DNA of 64,000 nt from Massilia sp. erpn (GCF_024400215.1 NZ_CP053748.1:2170001-2234000); one strand, 5' to 3'; shown: positions 1 through 12,590, counted from the stretch's first letter. The notes: generated by a model from the letters alone, not told the origin. Made by a program: numbers and translations.

Positions 1-2640
1 AGCGGCAGCGAAGCGGTGTGTGGCGGTGTCGAGTATCGCGTGCTGTGCGTCTCGCTGAACGCGCACCTGCCGCTGAAGGAGCTGATCGCACTGCCGGCCG
101 CCATCGACATCGTTACCGACCGTGGCGACGTGCGCAGCGTATGCGGCATCGTCAGCCAAGCCAGTGCGGGCGAGAGCGACGGCGGCCTGGCCAGCTATCA
201 GCTGGTGGTACGCGACGCGCTTGGCATTTTGGAAAAGCGCATCAACACCCGCGTGTTCCGCCAGAAGAGTGAGGTCCAGATCATCCGCCAGATCGTGGAA
301 GAATGGCGCCAGACCAATGCCGTGCTGGCGCACGCCTTCCGCTGTGAAAGCGGTGAAGGCTTTGATGAACAGCGCTATCCGCCGCGTGAATTCACCATGC
401 AATATAACGAGTCGGACGCCGCCTTCATCCGCCGGCTGATGCGGCGGCGCGGCATCGCCTGGCACTTCCGCTCCCTGCCGGATGCGCAACCGGTCCATGC
501 GCTGGTGATGTTCGATACGCCGCATGCGCTGCGGAGAAATGCCGCCGGCGCCGTGCGCTACCACCGCGATGCGGCCACCGAGGAACGCGACAGCATCACC
601 ACCTGGTGCGCGGTGCGTACGATTCAGCCAGGCAGCGTGGCGCGTCATAGCTGGAACTACCGCAACCTGCAGCCCACCTTTATGCAGAGTACGGCGCGCA
701 GCGATGTGGACCAAGGCCCATCCGGCAGCACGCTCTGCGCCAGCCTGGAGGACTACCAGATCCTGCCGCCGCACGTGGGAGACAACCACGACGATCTATG
801 CAGCCTGGGACTGCTGCGCATGCGCCGCCACGACTACGAATCCAAATGCTTCCACGGTCAGGGCAGTGTGCGCGATTTCTGCGCCGGCGAATATTTCACG
901 CTGGATGAACATCCCGAAATCGACACGCATGCCGAATCCGAACGCGACTTCGTGGTGACGGCCCTGCATCTGCGCGCGGAGAACAATTTGCCGCAAGCCT
1001 TGTCCGCGCGCGTAGCCAAACTGTTTGCGCACCAGCGCTGGCATGCCGATGCGGATGGTGAAGCTCCGTTCGCAGCAAGCGATGCAACTGGCCCGACCCG
1101 CACGCGCATCCACTTCACGGCAGTGCGACTAGGAACCGATATCGTACCGGCCTACGATCCGCGCAACGACCTGCCGCATGTTCGGCTGCAAAGCGCGATT
1201 GTCACCGGACCCAAAGGAGAGGAGGTGCATTGCGACGCGCTGGGGCGGGTGAAGATCCGCTTTCCTGGCATGCGTCAGCAGGATCATACGAATGGCCCCG
1301 GCGCCAGCGGGACGGATGCCGATTCCGCCTGGGTGCGTGTGGTCAGCAGTTGGGCAGGCGATGGCATGGGCAGCATCGGCCAATGCGGCAGCCTGAGTTT
1401 GCCGCGCGCGGGCAGCGAAGTACTGGTCGATTTTCTGGGAGGCGATCCCGATAAGCCGGTGATCGTCGGGCAACTCTACAACGAAAATGCGCGCCCGCCG
1501 GCACTGAGCAAAGGCGGCGGCCTGCCCGGCAACCGCTACCTGTCTGGTCTGAAGAGCCGCGAGATCCGCCAAGGCCGCGCCAACCAGCTGCGTTTCGATG
1601 ATACCGAAGGCCAGATCAGCGCGCAGCTCGCCAGCGACCATGGCGACACCCAGCTCAATCTGGGCTATCTGAGCGGCTCAAGGGAGGAAGGCCAAGCCAG
1701 GCCGCGCGGCGAGGGCGCGGAACTGCGCAGCAGCGAAGCGATTGCACTGCGTGCCGGCAAAGGACTGCTGCTCTCGACCTGGCCGCTGCCCTCGGCCGAC
1801 GCCAGCCAATTGCAGCGTCAGGATTATCTGGCCCTGCTGACAGACAGCATGGAACTCAGCCAAAGCCTCGCCACCGCCGCCGCGCAAAGACAGGCGATGG
1901 CAGCCGATGGCAAGGCGCAGCAGGAACTAAACGCAGTATTCAAGGCCTGGGAAAACGGCAGCAACACCACGCCGCAGGGTGCCGGCGGCGGCAAACCAGC
2001 CATCGGCATAACGGCAGCGGAAGGTATCGGCTTCGCCACGTCAAAGACCGTGATCACCTACGCCGCCAATATCGACAGCTGCTCGCAGAAGAACACGCAG
2101 CTCTGCGCCGGACAAAGCCTGATCGCCAATGCCGGCAAAGGCATTTCGCTGTTCACCCACAGCGAAGGCATCAAAGCCATCGCCCAGCGCGGCAAGCTGC
2201 TGCTGCAAAGCCAGCATGACGATACGGAGCTGAATTCCGCCAAGGACGTGAAGTTCACTTCCACCGAAGGGAAGATCATCGGTATGGCGAAAGAAATCGT
2301 ACTGATCGCGGAAGACGGTTCCTTCATCAAGATCGGCGGCGGCATCACGCTCGGCACGCAAGGCACGATCACGCATCACGGCGCCAGCTTCCCCTTCAAA
2401 GGCCCATCGACCATGGCGGCATCGCTGCCTCAATTCACCGATGGCGGAACGGAAATCAAGTTCCAGGCCCGTTACTATCCGGCGAAGGAGGGCGGGGTTG
2501 CCGCGCCAGGCCTTCATGTGGATATGAACAGCAGCGATGGCAGCGGCAAGAAGGACCGTAGCGATACTGGAGGCAGGACCACGCAGCTGCAAAGCGACGA
2601 TATGCACCTGGCATCCGCCAACGTCGTTCGAAACAAATAG
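1..2640 (+). CDS. vgrG: Type VI secretion system tip protein VgrG (5' partial)
   Basis: VgrG trimers form the puncturing tip of the T6SS needle and carry effectors. The reading frame is open to the left window edge, and the first possible internal start is a GTG at 16, so the true start is probably upstream. Visible parts are a gp27-like N-terminal half, a gp5-type OB region around residues 400-490 (motifs WVRVVSSWAG, GSEVLVDFLGGDPDKPVIVG), and a long C-terminal extension of the DUF2345 beta-repeat kind from about residue 560. It ends 12 nt before a Tle3-like lipase gene. This vgrG-effector-adaptor layout indicates a dedicated cargo. No toxin domain is obvious in the C-terminus itself. Confidence 0.93.
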   Translation, partial: SGSEAVCGGVEYRVLCVSLNAHLPLKELIALPAAIDIVTDRGDVRSVCGIVSQASAGESDGGLASYQLVVRDALGILEKRINTRVFRQKSEVQIIRQIVEEWRQTNAVLAHAFRCESGEGFDEQRYPPREFTMQYNESDAAFIRRLMRRRGIAWHFRSLPDAQPVHALVMFDTPHALRRNAAGAVRYHRDAATEERDSITTWCAVRTIQPGSVARHSWNYRNLQPTFMQSTARSDVDQGPSGSTLCASLEDYQILPPHVGDNHDDLCSLGLLRMRRHDYESKCFHGQGSVRDFCAGEYFTLDEHPEIDTHAESERDFVVTALHLRAENNLPQALSARVAKLFAHQRWHADADGEAPFAASDATGPTRTRIHFTAVRLGTDIVPAYDPRNDLPHVRLQSAIVTGPKGEEVHCDALGRVKIRFPGMRQQDHTNGPGASGTDADSAWVRVVSSWAGDGMGSIGQCGSLSLPRAGSEVLVDFLGGDPDKPVIVGQLYNENARPPALSKGGGLPGNRYLSGLKSREIRQGRANQLRFDDTEGQISAQLASDHGDTQLNLGYLSGSREEGQARPRGEGAELRSSEAIALRAGKGLLLSTWPLPSADASQLQRQDYLALLTDSMELSQSLATAAAQRQAMAADGKAQQELNAVFKAWENGSNTTPQGAGGGKPAIGITAAEGIGFATSKTVITYAANIDSCSQKNTQLCAGQSLIANAGKGISLFTHSEGIKAIAQRGKLLLQSQHDDTELNSAKDVKFTSTEGKIIGMAKEIVLIAEDGSFIKIGGGITLGTQGTITHHGASFPFKGPSTMAASLPQFTDGGTEIKFQARYYPAKEGGVAAPGLHVDMNSSDGSGKKDRSDTGGRTTQLQSDDMHLASANVVRNK

Positions 2641-2652
2641 TCGGATCAGAAA

Positions 2653-4917
2653 ATGGGCATCTATCCGAAATTGCCTTACGTGGCGGGCAGCGCGACTGGC
2701 GTGTATGCAGCCAAGCGCTTGAACGACAAGATCATCGCGGTACGCCACAACACCCCCGGAAATATCATCCTCATACACGGCGTGAACGATGTCGGCACAG
2801 GCTATGCAGCCGTCGAGAGCGGCCTATGCGAGGGACTAAGTACCCGGCTGGATGGCGATCTTAAACCCGCTGAGTACCGCTTGCCGGCTGCACCCGACAA
2901 GACCGTCGCTCTCGATGATCCGGACGCCCTGTTCTACAAAAGGAAAATCACGTCGGAAACGCTGAGCCCCGTTATTCCTTTCTACTGGGGCTATCGGGAA
3001 AACGAGCAATTCGTGCGTAAGGGCGAGGATACCTGGCACGGGCAATGTCTTGACCGGCATGGCAATCGGCTCGACAAGGACTTCTCGCTGGGTGGTGGCC
3101 CATTCGCCAACGCCACCACGACCTTGCCGGATATGTGGAACCGCGGGAAGTGGGGCGTGTACGGTGCATTGGACAGGGCGCAGCAGGATGCCACGCATCC
3201 GGTGCTGAACAATCCAGGTCGCATGTATATGGTCCTGGCAGCGCAAAGGCTGGCGGCCCTGATCTGCATGATCCGCGACTACGACGAGAACGAAACAGTC
3301 TCCATCGTCGCGCATAGCCAGGGATGTTTGATTGCGCTGCTGGCACAAGCATTTCTGATGGACCCGCGCTTCAAGGAAAAGCAGGCCAATGCCCGTTCGG
3401 CCGATACCCTGATTCTGAACAATCCGCCTTACAGTCTGGTCGACGACATCCCCATGATCGTCCGGATGATCGATGGCTATGCGGATACCGACCCGATGAT
3501 GCAGGGACGTTATGGCCACATCCATGGCATCCAGACCAGGCACGCGCGCTTGACGACGCTGGCGAACATCGTGCGCGGCGTCTGGACAAACCGTTGGGCA
3601 GCGCCGGCCCTGTCTGATTTGAATGACCACGCCAGGTACTACGGTGCCGTCGGTCCTAAATGGAATGCGGCGGAAGACCGCGATAACCGCGGCAAGGTCT
3701 ATCTCTACTTCTGCCCGGAAGACATGACTGTAGCGTTGACCAATGTGCAGGGCATAGGCTGGCAAGGCATTCCCGACAAACAGCGCGGCGCCAAGGACAG
3801 GCATGACTGCAAAACCAATTACCTATGCAAGGAGGCGGGAGATTGGCAAGCGGATGCGCTATCCGAACTAGGTTCCGGGTTCCGGCAGCGCGTCTTCACT
3901 CTCAAGAAAAGACCGCATGTCCGGGATGGACAGCATGTTCTAGTCGGCTCCAGCAGTACTGACTATTTTCACCTGCGCGCGGATGGCGAAGACGATCAGG
4001 CGCATACGGAGGTCAGCGACTCCGTCATGAGCCGACATCTCGTACGCGGCCGCCTGCAGCGTTCAGCAGACGCGCCGCTTGGCCTCACTCGGGACGAGTT
4101 GCGAACCTACGGCGCACGCCTTATCAACGGTGAGATTCTGAAAAAACCGGTTATGGCCAGCTTGCTGGAGGCTTCCTATTTTGATGCGAAAGGACGTGCT
4201 GGTGGCATGGAGGACGTTGACCCGATCACGTCCTGCACAGCGATAACCAGCCCCTATGGCATAGAAGAGATCTGGCAATGCATCGAATTCGAGACCCGCG
4301 TCGGCAAGATGAACTATCAGGATGTTGAATACAGTCCCAGGAATAAGGTCTACGAAGGCTATGTCTTGATGCAGAACGATCTGGCAAGACAGGTCCAGGA
4401 GCATCTGAATAGTAAGAAGCTCAATCATGAATGCTGCAAGGTGCTGCTTGCCTATCTTTGCGTAAACCGGGGCTTTACGCCCACTCCGGTCACGCCCATG
4501 CGGGTTCTGATCAAAAGAACGGAGACGCCAGATGAAGCCAGATTGCGCTGGCAATCTACTCGTACCGGCCGTTCATTCCACAGCGCGATTTTCAACAGCA
4601 AGCAGAACCACCGAAACGTGACTGCGTATGACGTGGCGATTGGCGGTGGTCAGGCTTCCAGCGACCCGAATTTCTACGCCTATCTATGCCAGGTGGCGGA
4701 TTGGCGCTTGCAGCTGGATCGCAAGCTTTTGCGTGCCGGAATAATGCAGAAACCAGAATTTGATCAGCAATTTCCTACCTATTTGGCCGCTGAACCTCGG
4801 TGGAGGAAGAGTCTGATCGATGATAGCGCCGTTTATTACTCAAAAGGAAAACTGCCCCCTGGCTTGCCGGTGCTGCCTGAGGAAATTCCACTGTCGGTTC
4901 TATGCAGACTAATTTAA
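2653..4917 (+). CDS. tle3: Tle3-like T6SS lipase/phospholipase effector
   Basis: The protein has 754 residues and an alpha/beta-hydrolase fold. The nucleophile elbow is AHSQGC with Ser222, and an N-terminal strand-turn IILIHGVND is seen at residues 38-46. Tle3 effectors of this type carry an SHSQGT elbow rather than a canonical GxSxG, and act as antibacterial phospholipases delivered by VgrG. No signal peptide is visible, as expected for a T6SS cargo. It follows vgrG by 12 nt and precedes a Tla3-like adaptor gene by 18 nt. The 3' third is less GC-rich than the 5' part. The exact lipase specificity cannot be read from sequence, and the catalytic Asp and His were not assigned. Confidence 0.82.
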   Translation: MGIYPKLPYVAGSATGVYAAKRLNDKIIAVRHNTPGNIILIHGVNDVGTGYAAVESGLCEGLSTRLDGDLKPAEYRLPAAPDKTVALDDPDALFYKRKITSETLSPVIPFYWGYRENEQFVRKGEDTWHGQCLDRHGNRLDKDFSLGGGPFANATTTLPDMWNRGKWGVYGALDRAQQDATHPVLNNPGRMYMVLAAQRLAALICMIRDYDENETVSIVAHSQGCLIALLAQAFLMDPRFKEKQANARSADTLILNNPPYSLVDDIPMIVRMIDGYADTDPMMQGRYGHIHGIQTRHARLTTLANIVRGVWTNRWAAPALSDLNDHARYYGAVGPKWNAAEDRDNRGKVYLYFCPEDMTVALTNVQGIGWQGIPDKQRGAKDRHDCKTNYLCKEAGDWQADALSELGSGFRQRVFTLKKRPHVRDGQHVLVGSSSTDYFHLRADGEDDQAHTEVSDSVMSRHLVRGRLQRSADAPLGLTRDELRTYGARLINGEILKKPVMASLLEASYFDAKGRAGGMEDVDPITSCTAITSPYGIEEIWQCIEFETRVGKMNYQDVEYSPRNKVYEGYVLMQNDLARQVQEHLNSKKLNHECCKVLLAYLCVNRGFTPTPVTPMRVLIKRTETPDEARLRWQSTRTGRSFHSAIFNSKQNHRNVTAYDVAIGGGQASSDPNFYAYLCQVADWRLQLDRKLLRAGIMQKPEFDQQFPTYLAAEPRWRKSLIDDSAVYYSKGKLPPGLPVLPEEIPLSVLCRLI

Positions 4918-4935
4918 CTAGCGTTCGGGGCGAAA

Positions 4936-6546
4936 ATGAAGAAAATGGATATTTCTATAGCTGTTTTGATCTTTCTGAGTTGGATCGGTCCCGCTGTCTT
5001 TGGGAAGATAATAAATATCACTCATGCCGAGAAAAAATCCCCTCTTTCTATTAGGTTGACAAAAAAAATAGGTTCTGCGATGGATAAAGACTATGTGCTG
5101 GAAATCATAGGGCTGGGCGCGACTCTGGACAAATATCGCCAAGGTGCTATTTGGGATGCCTTGTCTAAAGGCGACGCCTACTCAACTGTTCGTGAAACAG
5201 ATCCTAAGAAGTACCCATGGCAGGCAACCGACAAAATGCAAACTTTTGGAGGAAGAGAAGGATCAACGCTTGAAAACGGCGCAGATGAACTCCCTATGTA
5301 TTGGGGAACGCCAAGTTTTAATGCAGAGCGCCTATGTTTGAACCCACTCTATGCGGATCGGAAGAATTATCCGCAATCGGGAATGGTTGCTAGCGTTGGG
5401 GTGTCTGGAATGATAGAAACCCTCTTTGTTATCGGCCCGCGTGAAATTTCTGAGCGGCCTGATAAGATATTGGGAAAAATATTTTCCTTCTTCGATGAAA
5501 ATCCCGATGTGCCCTATGTGGTTTTAACATCCGAAGACGGTCCGACCTTGCGCCATCTGTATAGACCGGAAGGTGCGAAGGCTATTCTCGAGGATGGGTA
5601 TTATATCCCCTCCTATCCTGATGCTTCGACGCTTTTTGTTTTGGCAAGGCGAGAACGAGCTGATGTACTAAGACCCTTTACGTTCAAAGATGTTAACCGT
5701 ATGGGTGATGTTTATGTCCTTAATGAGCACGGTATAGGCCGTCGCCTTTTCCTCACATACCTGGATCTAAAAGAACGCGTGCCGTTGCCAACGCCGAAAG
5801 GACCATATGATGTTGGCCGCCAACCCACTTTTTCAGAATGGCTGGAGGAGGCAAAGAAGTTCGCCGCGCGGCCGGAGATCATCGGCTCGGATAAGCTGAA
5901 CTTCTACGACATCAAAACCCTTGGCCGCCACCATCCCCCGCGCAACTGGAAGCCCACGCCATGGTTCCCGGTTCCATGGAGCGAGGACCAGCTCCGGAAG
6001 TTTGATTCTTTACCGACGCTGGGCTTCCTGCATCGCCCGGTGTTCATCAAAACCTCGGATGAGCGAGGCCGCCCGCTGCGACAGCGCCAGGATCGTGAAG
6101 AAGCGCTATACCGTGGCTGGCAGGAAGCCTTGCAAACCTTGCCCGAAGCCGAACGCGCGGCCGGCCCGGTACGGCTCGCGTATTCGACATTGGGCAATAC
6201 AGAGCAAACCATCAACTTCCACGGCCTGTTGCGCCAGATCGCAGCTGGCGGTGGACAGAAGTTCGACCCGTCAAAACAGACCCAGGTCATCGACACCGAC
6301 CGCCGCCTCGGCGACACAGGCGCCACCACTTTCTTCATGCAGATGGCGATTGGCGTGATTGGCAGCTACCGTGAAGGCGGCGTCAGCGCCGCGCTGAATA
6401 TGCGCGACCCACTGGAGTCAAGCCTGGTATTCATCAGCCCACCGCCAGAGGACAAGCGGGGTACACGGTTTGGAGAGGATCCGCTCAAGAACAAGTCAAC
6501 ACCGGTTATCGATCCGCGCAACTACGATGACCCGCGTCTACATTAG
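4936..6546 (+). CDS. tla3: Tla3-like T6SS lipase adaptor (DUF2875 family)
   Basis: The protein has 536 residues and matches my recollection of DUF2875/Tla3 proteins, which load Tle3 lipases onto VgrG in Pseudomonas aeruginosa. A hydrophobic N-terminal segment at residues 6-24 suggests a membrane anchor or signal peptide. The C-terminal half, with motifs such as TTFFMQMAIGVIGSYREGG, is the family-like part. Base composition changes within the gene: about 4936-5790 is clearly AT-rich, while 5800-6546 has the high GC of the genome, as if two segments had been joined. The gene is convergent with rtcA and overlaps it by 9 bp. No separate immunity gene follows. Confidence 0.72.
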   Translation: MKKMDISIAVLIFLSWIGPAVFGKIINITHAEKKSPLSIRLTKKIGSAMDKDYVLEIIGLGATLDKYRQGAIWDALSKGDAYSTVRETDPKKYPWQATDKMQTFGGREGSTLENGADELPMYWGTPSFNAERLCLNPLYADRKNYPQSGMVASVGVSGMIETLFVIGPREISERPDKILGKIFSFFDENPDVPYVVLTSEDGPTLRHLYRPEGAKAILEDGYYIPSYPDASTLFVLARRERADVLRPFTFKDVNRMGDVYVLNEHGIGRRLFLTYLDLKERVPLPTPKGPYDVGRQPTFSEWLEEAKKFAARPEIIGSDKLNFYDIKTLGRHHPPRNWKPTPWFPVPWSEDQLRKFDSLPTLGFLHRPVFIKTSDERGRPLRQRQDREEALYRGWQEALQTLPEAERAAGPVRLAYSTLGNTEQTINFHGLLRQIAAGGGQKFDPSKQTQVIDTDRRLGDTGATTFFMQMAIGVIGSYREGGVSAALNMRDPLESSLVFISPPPEDKRGTRFGEDPLKNKSTPVIDPRNYDDPRLH

Positions 6547-7581
6547 TACTGCTGGACGGTTTTCCAGGGGCGCGACGGAACAATGATAAACACCATCCAC
6601 TTCATCGAAGGCGAAACGCACCGGCAGGAAGCGCTCGATCACCTCCGCATTGGTCCTTGCATGCAGGGACACCGTGGCCGTGGTGAAGCGCCCGCCGCCG
6701 GCCAGGGCCATGGGCAGCATCAATTGGTCGGCGAGATGCTCACCAACAGCCGCACCGGATGCCAAATACTGCCGCACCTCGCGCATAACGTGGCGCGCAA
6801 CCGTATCTGCAGATACCGATTTTTCGCCAATCGCCGTGAACACTTCGGTCAGGTTCCCATAATCCAGCGTAAGCAAGAGGGCATTCCCCGGCCCTTGCTC
6901 CGCCGGCAGTATCCGCTCATGCAGCTACTGCACGCCCCAACCCATGCCCGCGCCGATGGTTTCCAGCTCGCGCCGTGCCACCGAAGGCGGAATGCCGGCG
7001 ACAAAACTTTCGGCATATGCCTCCCTGCGCGCGCCGCGCGTAACCCACTCGAACGGCTGCAAGCGTCCGCAGGGCTGAATGCTGGCCACGATCTCGCCGC
7101 CGCCAGCCGGATAGAAGCCGCAACGCTTCAACTGGAAGTCGACCGTTGCGCCCATATCCGCCAGCGCGCGTGCGTAGGCGCGCTGCAGGAAGTGCGCCGG
7201 CGGCGCCATCGGATTATGCGTGCCGCCCGTGATACGCACGGTCGACGGCGCATCCGCGAACAGCAGGGCTGGCACCAGGGTTTGCAGGACCAGGGTGCAG
7301 CTGCCGGCGCTGCCGATGGCGAATTCATAGTCACCGCTGCGGATCGCGCCAGGCGTGAAGGTCAGCGTTTGCGAGCCGACTGCTGCGCCTTCAGCCTCGC
7401 CGCCGCAGACCTGCGCCGCCGCCAGCACCGCCATCAGATGCTGGCGCATCAAGCCTGGCTTGGCGCGATTGGCGCGGATGTTCGTGATGCGAAAGGGCTG
7501 GCCCGTCAGCATCGAAAGGCTTAGTGCCGAGCGCAGGATTTGTCCTCCACCTTCACCGGTGGAGCCATCTAGTTCAATCAT
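6538..7581 (-). pseudogene. rtcA: RNA 3'-terminal phosphate cyclase with in-frame amber stop
   Basis: RtcA converts RNA 3'-phosphate to 2',3'-cyclic phosphate via a covalent His-AMP intermediate. The start MIELDGSTGEGGGQILR is the classic N-terminus. Reading on the minus strand, codon 219 is TAG (6925-6927), directly after GWGVQ. The same frame then continues without a shift through LHERILPAEQGPGN to the normal C-terminus at 6538. Ignoring the stop gives 347 residues, close to the family's usual 340. The second half holds the expected nucleophilic histidine (His307, SLHARTNAEV), so the 218-residue truncated product should be inactive. A CAG to TAG change would explain it. Alternatives are a sequencing error or amber suppression. 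It lies 7 nt after rtcB. Confidence 0.88.
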
Positions 7582-7588
7582 TGTCTTC

Positions 7589-8824
7589 CTATCCTTTGAC
7601 GCAGACGATCTGTTTCAGGGTATGCACCACTTCGACCAGATCGCGCTGGGCTTCCATCACTGCGTCGATATCCTTGTAAGCCATTGGGATTTCGTCGATC
7701 ACATCAGCGTCCTTACGGCATTCCACGCCTTGCGTCGCCTTCACCTGATCGTCCACGGTGAAGCGGCGTTTGGCTTCGGTACGGCTCATGGTACGTCCGG
7801 CGCCGTGGCTGCAGCTATTGAAGCTGTCCGGGTTTCCTTTACCGCGCACGATATAGCTCTTGGCGCCCATCGAACCTGGAATGATGCCCAGCTCACCTGC
7901 ACGCGCCGATACCGCGCCCTTACGGGTCAGCAGCACATCCTTACCGAAGTGATGCTCCTTCTGCACATAGTTGTGGTGGCAGTTCACCGCCTCCACATGG
8001 GTTTGGAACGGCTTGGTGATGACCGTGCGCACCGCTGCGATCAGGTTCTGCATCATCACCTCGCGGTTCATGCGCGCGAACTGCTGCGCCCAGCTGACCG
8101 CATCCACGTAGTCGTCGTAATGCTGCGTTCCTTCCGACAGGTAGGCCAGATCCTGGTCCGGCAGGTTGATGAAGTGGGTGCGCATATCCTTCTTCGCCAG
8201 CTCGATGAACCAGGTGCCGATTGCATTTCCCACACCGCGCGAACCGGAATGCAGCATGAACCACACTGCACCTTCTTCATCCAGGCAGATTTCGATGAAG
8301 TGATTACCCGTTCCCAGCGTACCCAGATGCTTGTAGTTGTTGGTGTTCTTCAGCTTCGGCGTTTTATCGCAGATGCGGTCGAAACCATCCTTCAACTGCA
8401 GCCAGGCCGCATCGACCGCGCTTGGCGGCGTATCCCACGAACCTTTGTCGCGCCCCTTGAAGCCGCGCGTTTTCGGCGACATACCGTGCGGTACGGCGCG
8501 CTCGATGGCGCTACGCAGCGGGCCGAGATTATCCGGCAGATCGTTTGCGGTCAGCGTGGTCTTGGCTGCCATCATGCCGCAACCGATATCCACGCCCACC
8601 GCCGCAGGGATGACAGCGCCCAAGGTCGGGATCACGCTACCGATGGTCGAACCTTTACCCAGGTGCACGTCCGGCATGGCGGCAATATGCTTGTAGATGA
8701 AGGGCATCTTGGCCGTGTTGGCCAGCTGCTTCTTCGCCTCATCCTCAACCGGCACGCCACGCGTCCACATTTTCACTGGGCGGCCTTGCTCCACGCTCAT
8801 TACGTCATATGTCTTAGTGTTCAT
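7589..8824 (-). CDS. rtcB: RNA-splicing ligase RtcB
   Basis: RtcB is a GTP- and Mn-dependent ligase joining 2',3'-cyclic-phosphate or 3'-phosphate ends to 5'-OH ends in RNA repair. The protein has 411 residues, the usual length. It shows the metal-site motifs MPDVHLGKGS (51-60) and VDIGCGM with Cys82, GTGNHFIE, the CHHNYV segment, and the guanylylated histidine in SCSHGAGRTMSR. It starts with ATG at 8824, only about 49 nt from the gyrB terminator, so any promoter must lie in that gap. I see no sigma-54 (TGGCAC-N5-TTGC) element and no rtcR regulator gene, unlike the Escherichia coli locus. Confidence 0.96.
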   Translation of the reverse strand: MNTKTYDVMSVEQGRPVKMWTRGVPVEDEAKKQLANTAKMPFIYKHIAAMPDVHLGKGSTIGSVIPTLGAVIPAAVGVDIGCGMMAAKTTLTANDLPDNLGPLRSAIERAVPHGMSPKTRGFKGRDKGSWDTPPSAVDAAWLQLKDGFDRICDKTPKLKNTNNYKHLGTLGTGNHFIEICLDEEGAVWFMLHSGSRGVGNAIGTWFIELAKKDMRTHFINLPDQDLAYLSEGTQHYDDYVDAVSWAQQFARMNREVMMQNLIAAVRTVITKPFQTHVEAVNCHHNYVQKEHHFGKDVLLTRKGAVSARAGELGIIPGSMGAKSYIVRGKGNPDSFNSCSHGAGRTMSRTEAKRRFTVDDQVKATQGVECRKDADVIDEIPMAYKDIDAVMEAQRDLVEVVHTLKQIVCVKG

Positions 8825-8873
8825 ATGCCCAGTTTAGCGTCTGACGGTCTTTGCTTTTCTACACACATGAAAA

Positions 8874-8899
8874 AAAACGCCGCTAAGAAGCGGCGTTTT
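8874..8899 (-). terminator. Rho-independent terminator of gyrB
   Basis: The arms AAAACGCCGCT and AGCGGCGTTTT pair around a 4-nt loop. On the minus strand the hairpin is followed by a T-run (8871-8877 complement). It sits 24 nt beyond the gyrB stop, between gyrB and rtcB. Confidence 0.88.
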
Positions 8900-8922
8900 G
8901 GTGGGCCAGTGAGTGGGCTACA

Positions 8923-11466
<2,544 letters not shown>

Positions 11467-11483
11467 TTACTGCATGCGCCGCG

Positions 11484-12590
11484 TTAAATACGCATTGGCA
11501 TCACAACGTACTTGAAGTCTGGATTGTCGGGGATCGAGATCAGGGCCGAGGAATTGGAATCGCCCAGCGACACATTGATCTGATCGCACTTCAGGTTGTT
11601 CAGCACGTCGAGCAGGTAGGTGACGTTGAAGCCGATGTCGATATTGTCGCCGCCGTAGTCGATTTCCAGCTCTTCCACCGCCTCTTCCTGGTCGGCGTTG
11701 GTGGACGAGATTTTCAGGCTGCCCGGGCTGATGATGCAGCGCACGCCCTTGAATTTATCGCTGGTCATGATGGCCGCGCGCTGCAGGGAGCGCAGCAGCT
11801 CGTCGCGGCCAATGGAGAAGTCGTTGTTGTAGCCCTTCGGGATCACGCGCGTGTAGTCGGGGAATTTGCCCTCGACCAGCTTGGAGATCAGTTCGATGTC
11901 GGCGAAGGTCAGCTTGACCTGGTTGGCCGCGATATCCAGTTGCACCGCGTCGTCGCTTTCTTCCAGCAGGCGCTGCAGCTCGATGATGGTCTTGCGCGGG
12001 ATGATCACTTCCTGGCGCTCGAAAGCCTGTTCGGTTTCGACCTGGCAGAAGGCCAGGCGGTGGCCGTCGGTGGCCACGGCGATCACGTTCTTGCCGTCCA
12101 GGACCAGCAGCAGGCCGTTCAGGTAGTAGCGGATGTCCTGCTGCGCCATGGCGAAGTGCACCATATTGAACAGGTGCTTCAGGGTTTTCTGCGGCAGCGT
12201 GAAGGAGGCGTTGTAGCTGTCGGCTTCCTGCACGGTCGGGAACTCTTCGGCGGCCAGCGTTTGCAGGGCGAAGCGCGATTTACCGCTTTGCACCGCCAGG
12301 CGCTTGTTGGCCAGGGTCAGCGACACGTCGCCCGCTTCCGGCAGCGCGCGCAGAATGTCCAGCAGCTTGCGCGCGGCCACGGTGGTGCCGGTCACTTCGG
12401 CGCCCGAACCGATATTGGCGTGCGTGGTGATCTGCACTTCGGTGTCGGTGGACAGGAATGAAACGCTTTCGCCTTCCTTGCGGATGAGGATATTGGCCAG
12501 AATCGGCATAGTGTGCCGACGCTCGACAATACCGCTCACGATTTGCAGTGGCCGAAGCAGCGTATCTCGGGTGGTTTTGACCAGTTGCAT
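11484..12590 (-). CDS. dnaN: DNA polymerase III beta sliding clamp
   Basis: DnaN forms the dimeric ring that tethers replicative polymerase to DNA. The 368 residues match the standard length, and the N-terminus MQLVKTTRDTLLRPLQIVSG and C-terminus YVVMPMRI are typical of beta-proteobacterial clamps. Three clamp repeats of about 120 residues are implied by length. It lies 122 bp after dnaA and 62 bp before the chosen gyrB start, in the usual origin-proximal order. Confidence 0.97.
   Translation of the reverse strand: MQLVKTTRDTLLRPLQIVSGIVERRHTMPILANILIRKEGESVSFLSTDTEVQITTHANIGSGAEVTGTTVAARKLLDILRALPEAGDVSLTLANKRLAVQSGKSRFALQTLAAEEFPTVQEADSYNASFTLPQKTLKHLFNMVHFAMAQQDIRYYLNGLLLVLDGKNVIAVATDGHRLAFCQVETEQAFERQEVIIPRKTIIELQRLLEESDDAVQLDIAANQVKLTFADIELISKLVEGKFPDYTRVIPKGYNNDFSIGRDELLRSLQRAAIMTSDKFKGVRCIISPGSLKISSTNADQEEAVEELEIDYGGDNIDIGFNVTYLLDVLNNLKCDQINVSLGDSNSSALISIPDNPDFKYVVMPMRI

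Noticed and set aside
6876..6930. Frameshift in rtcA
   Set aside because: The fragments on both sides are in the same frame (17 codons apart), so the interruption is a stop codon rather than a shift.
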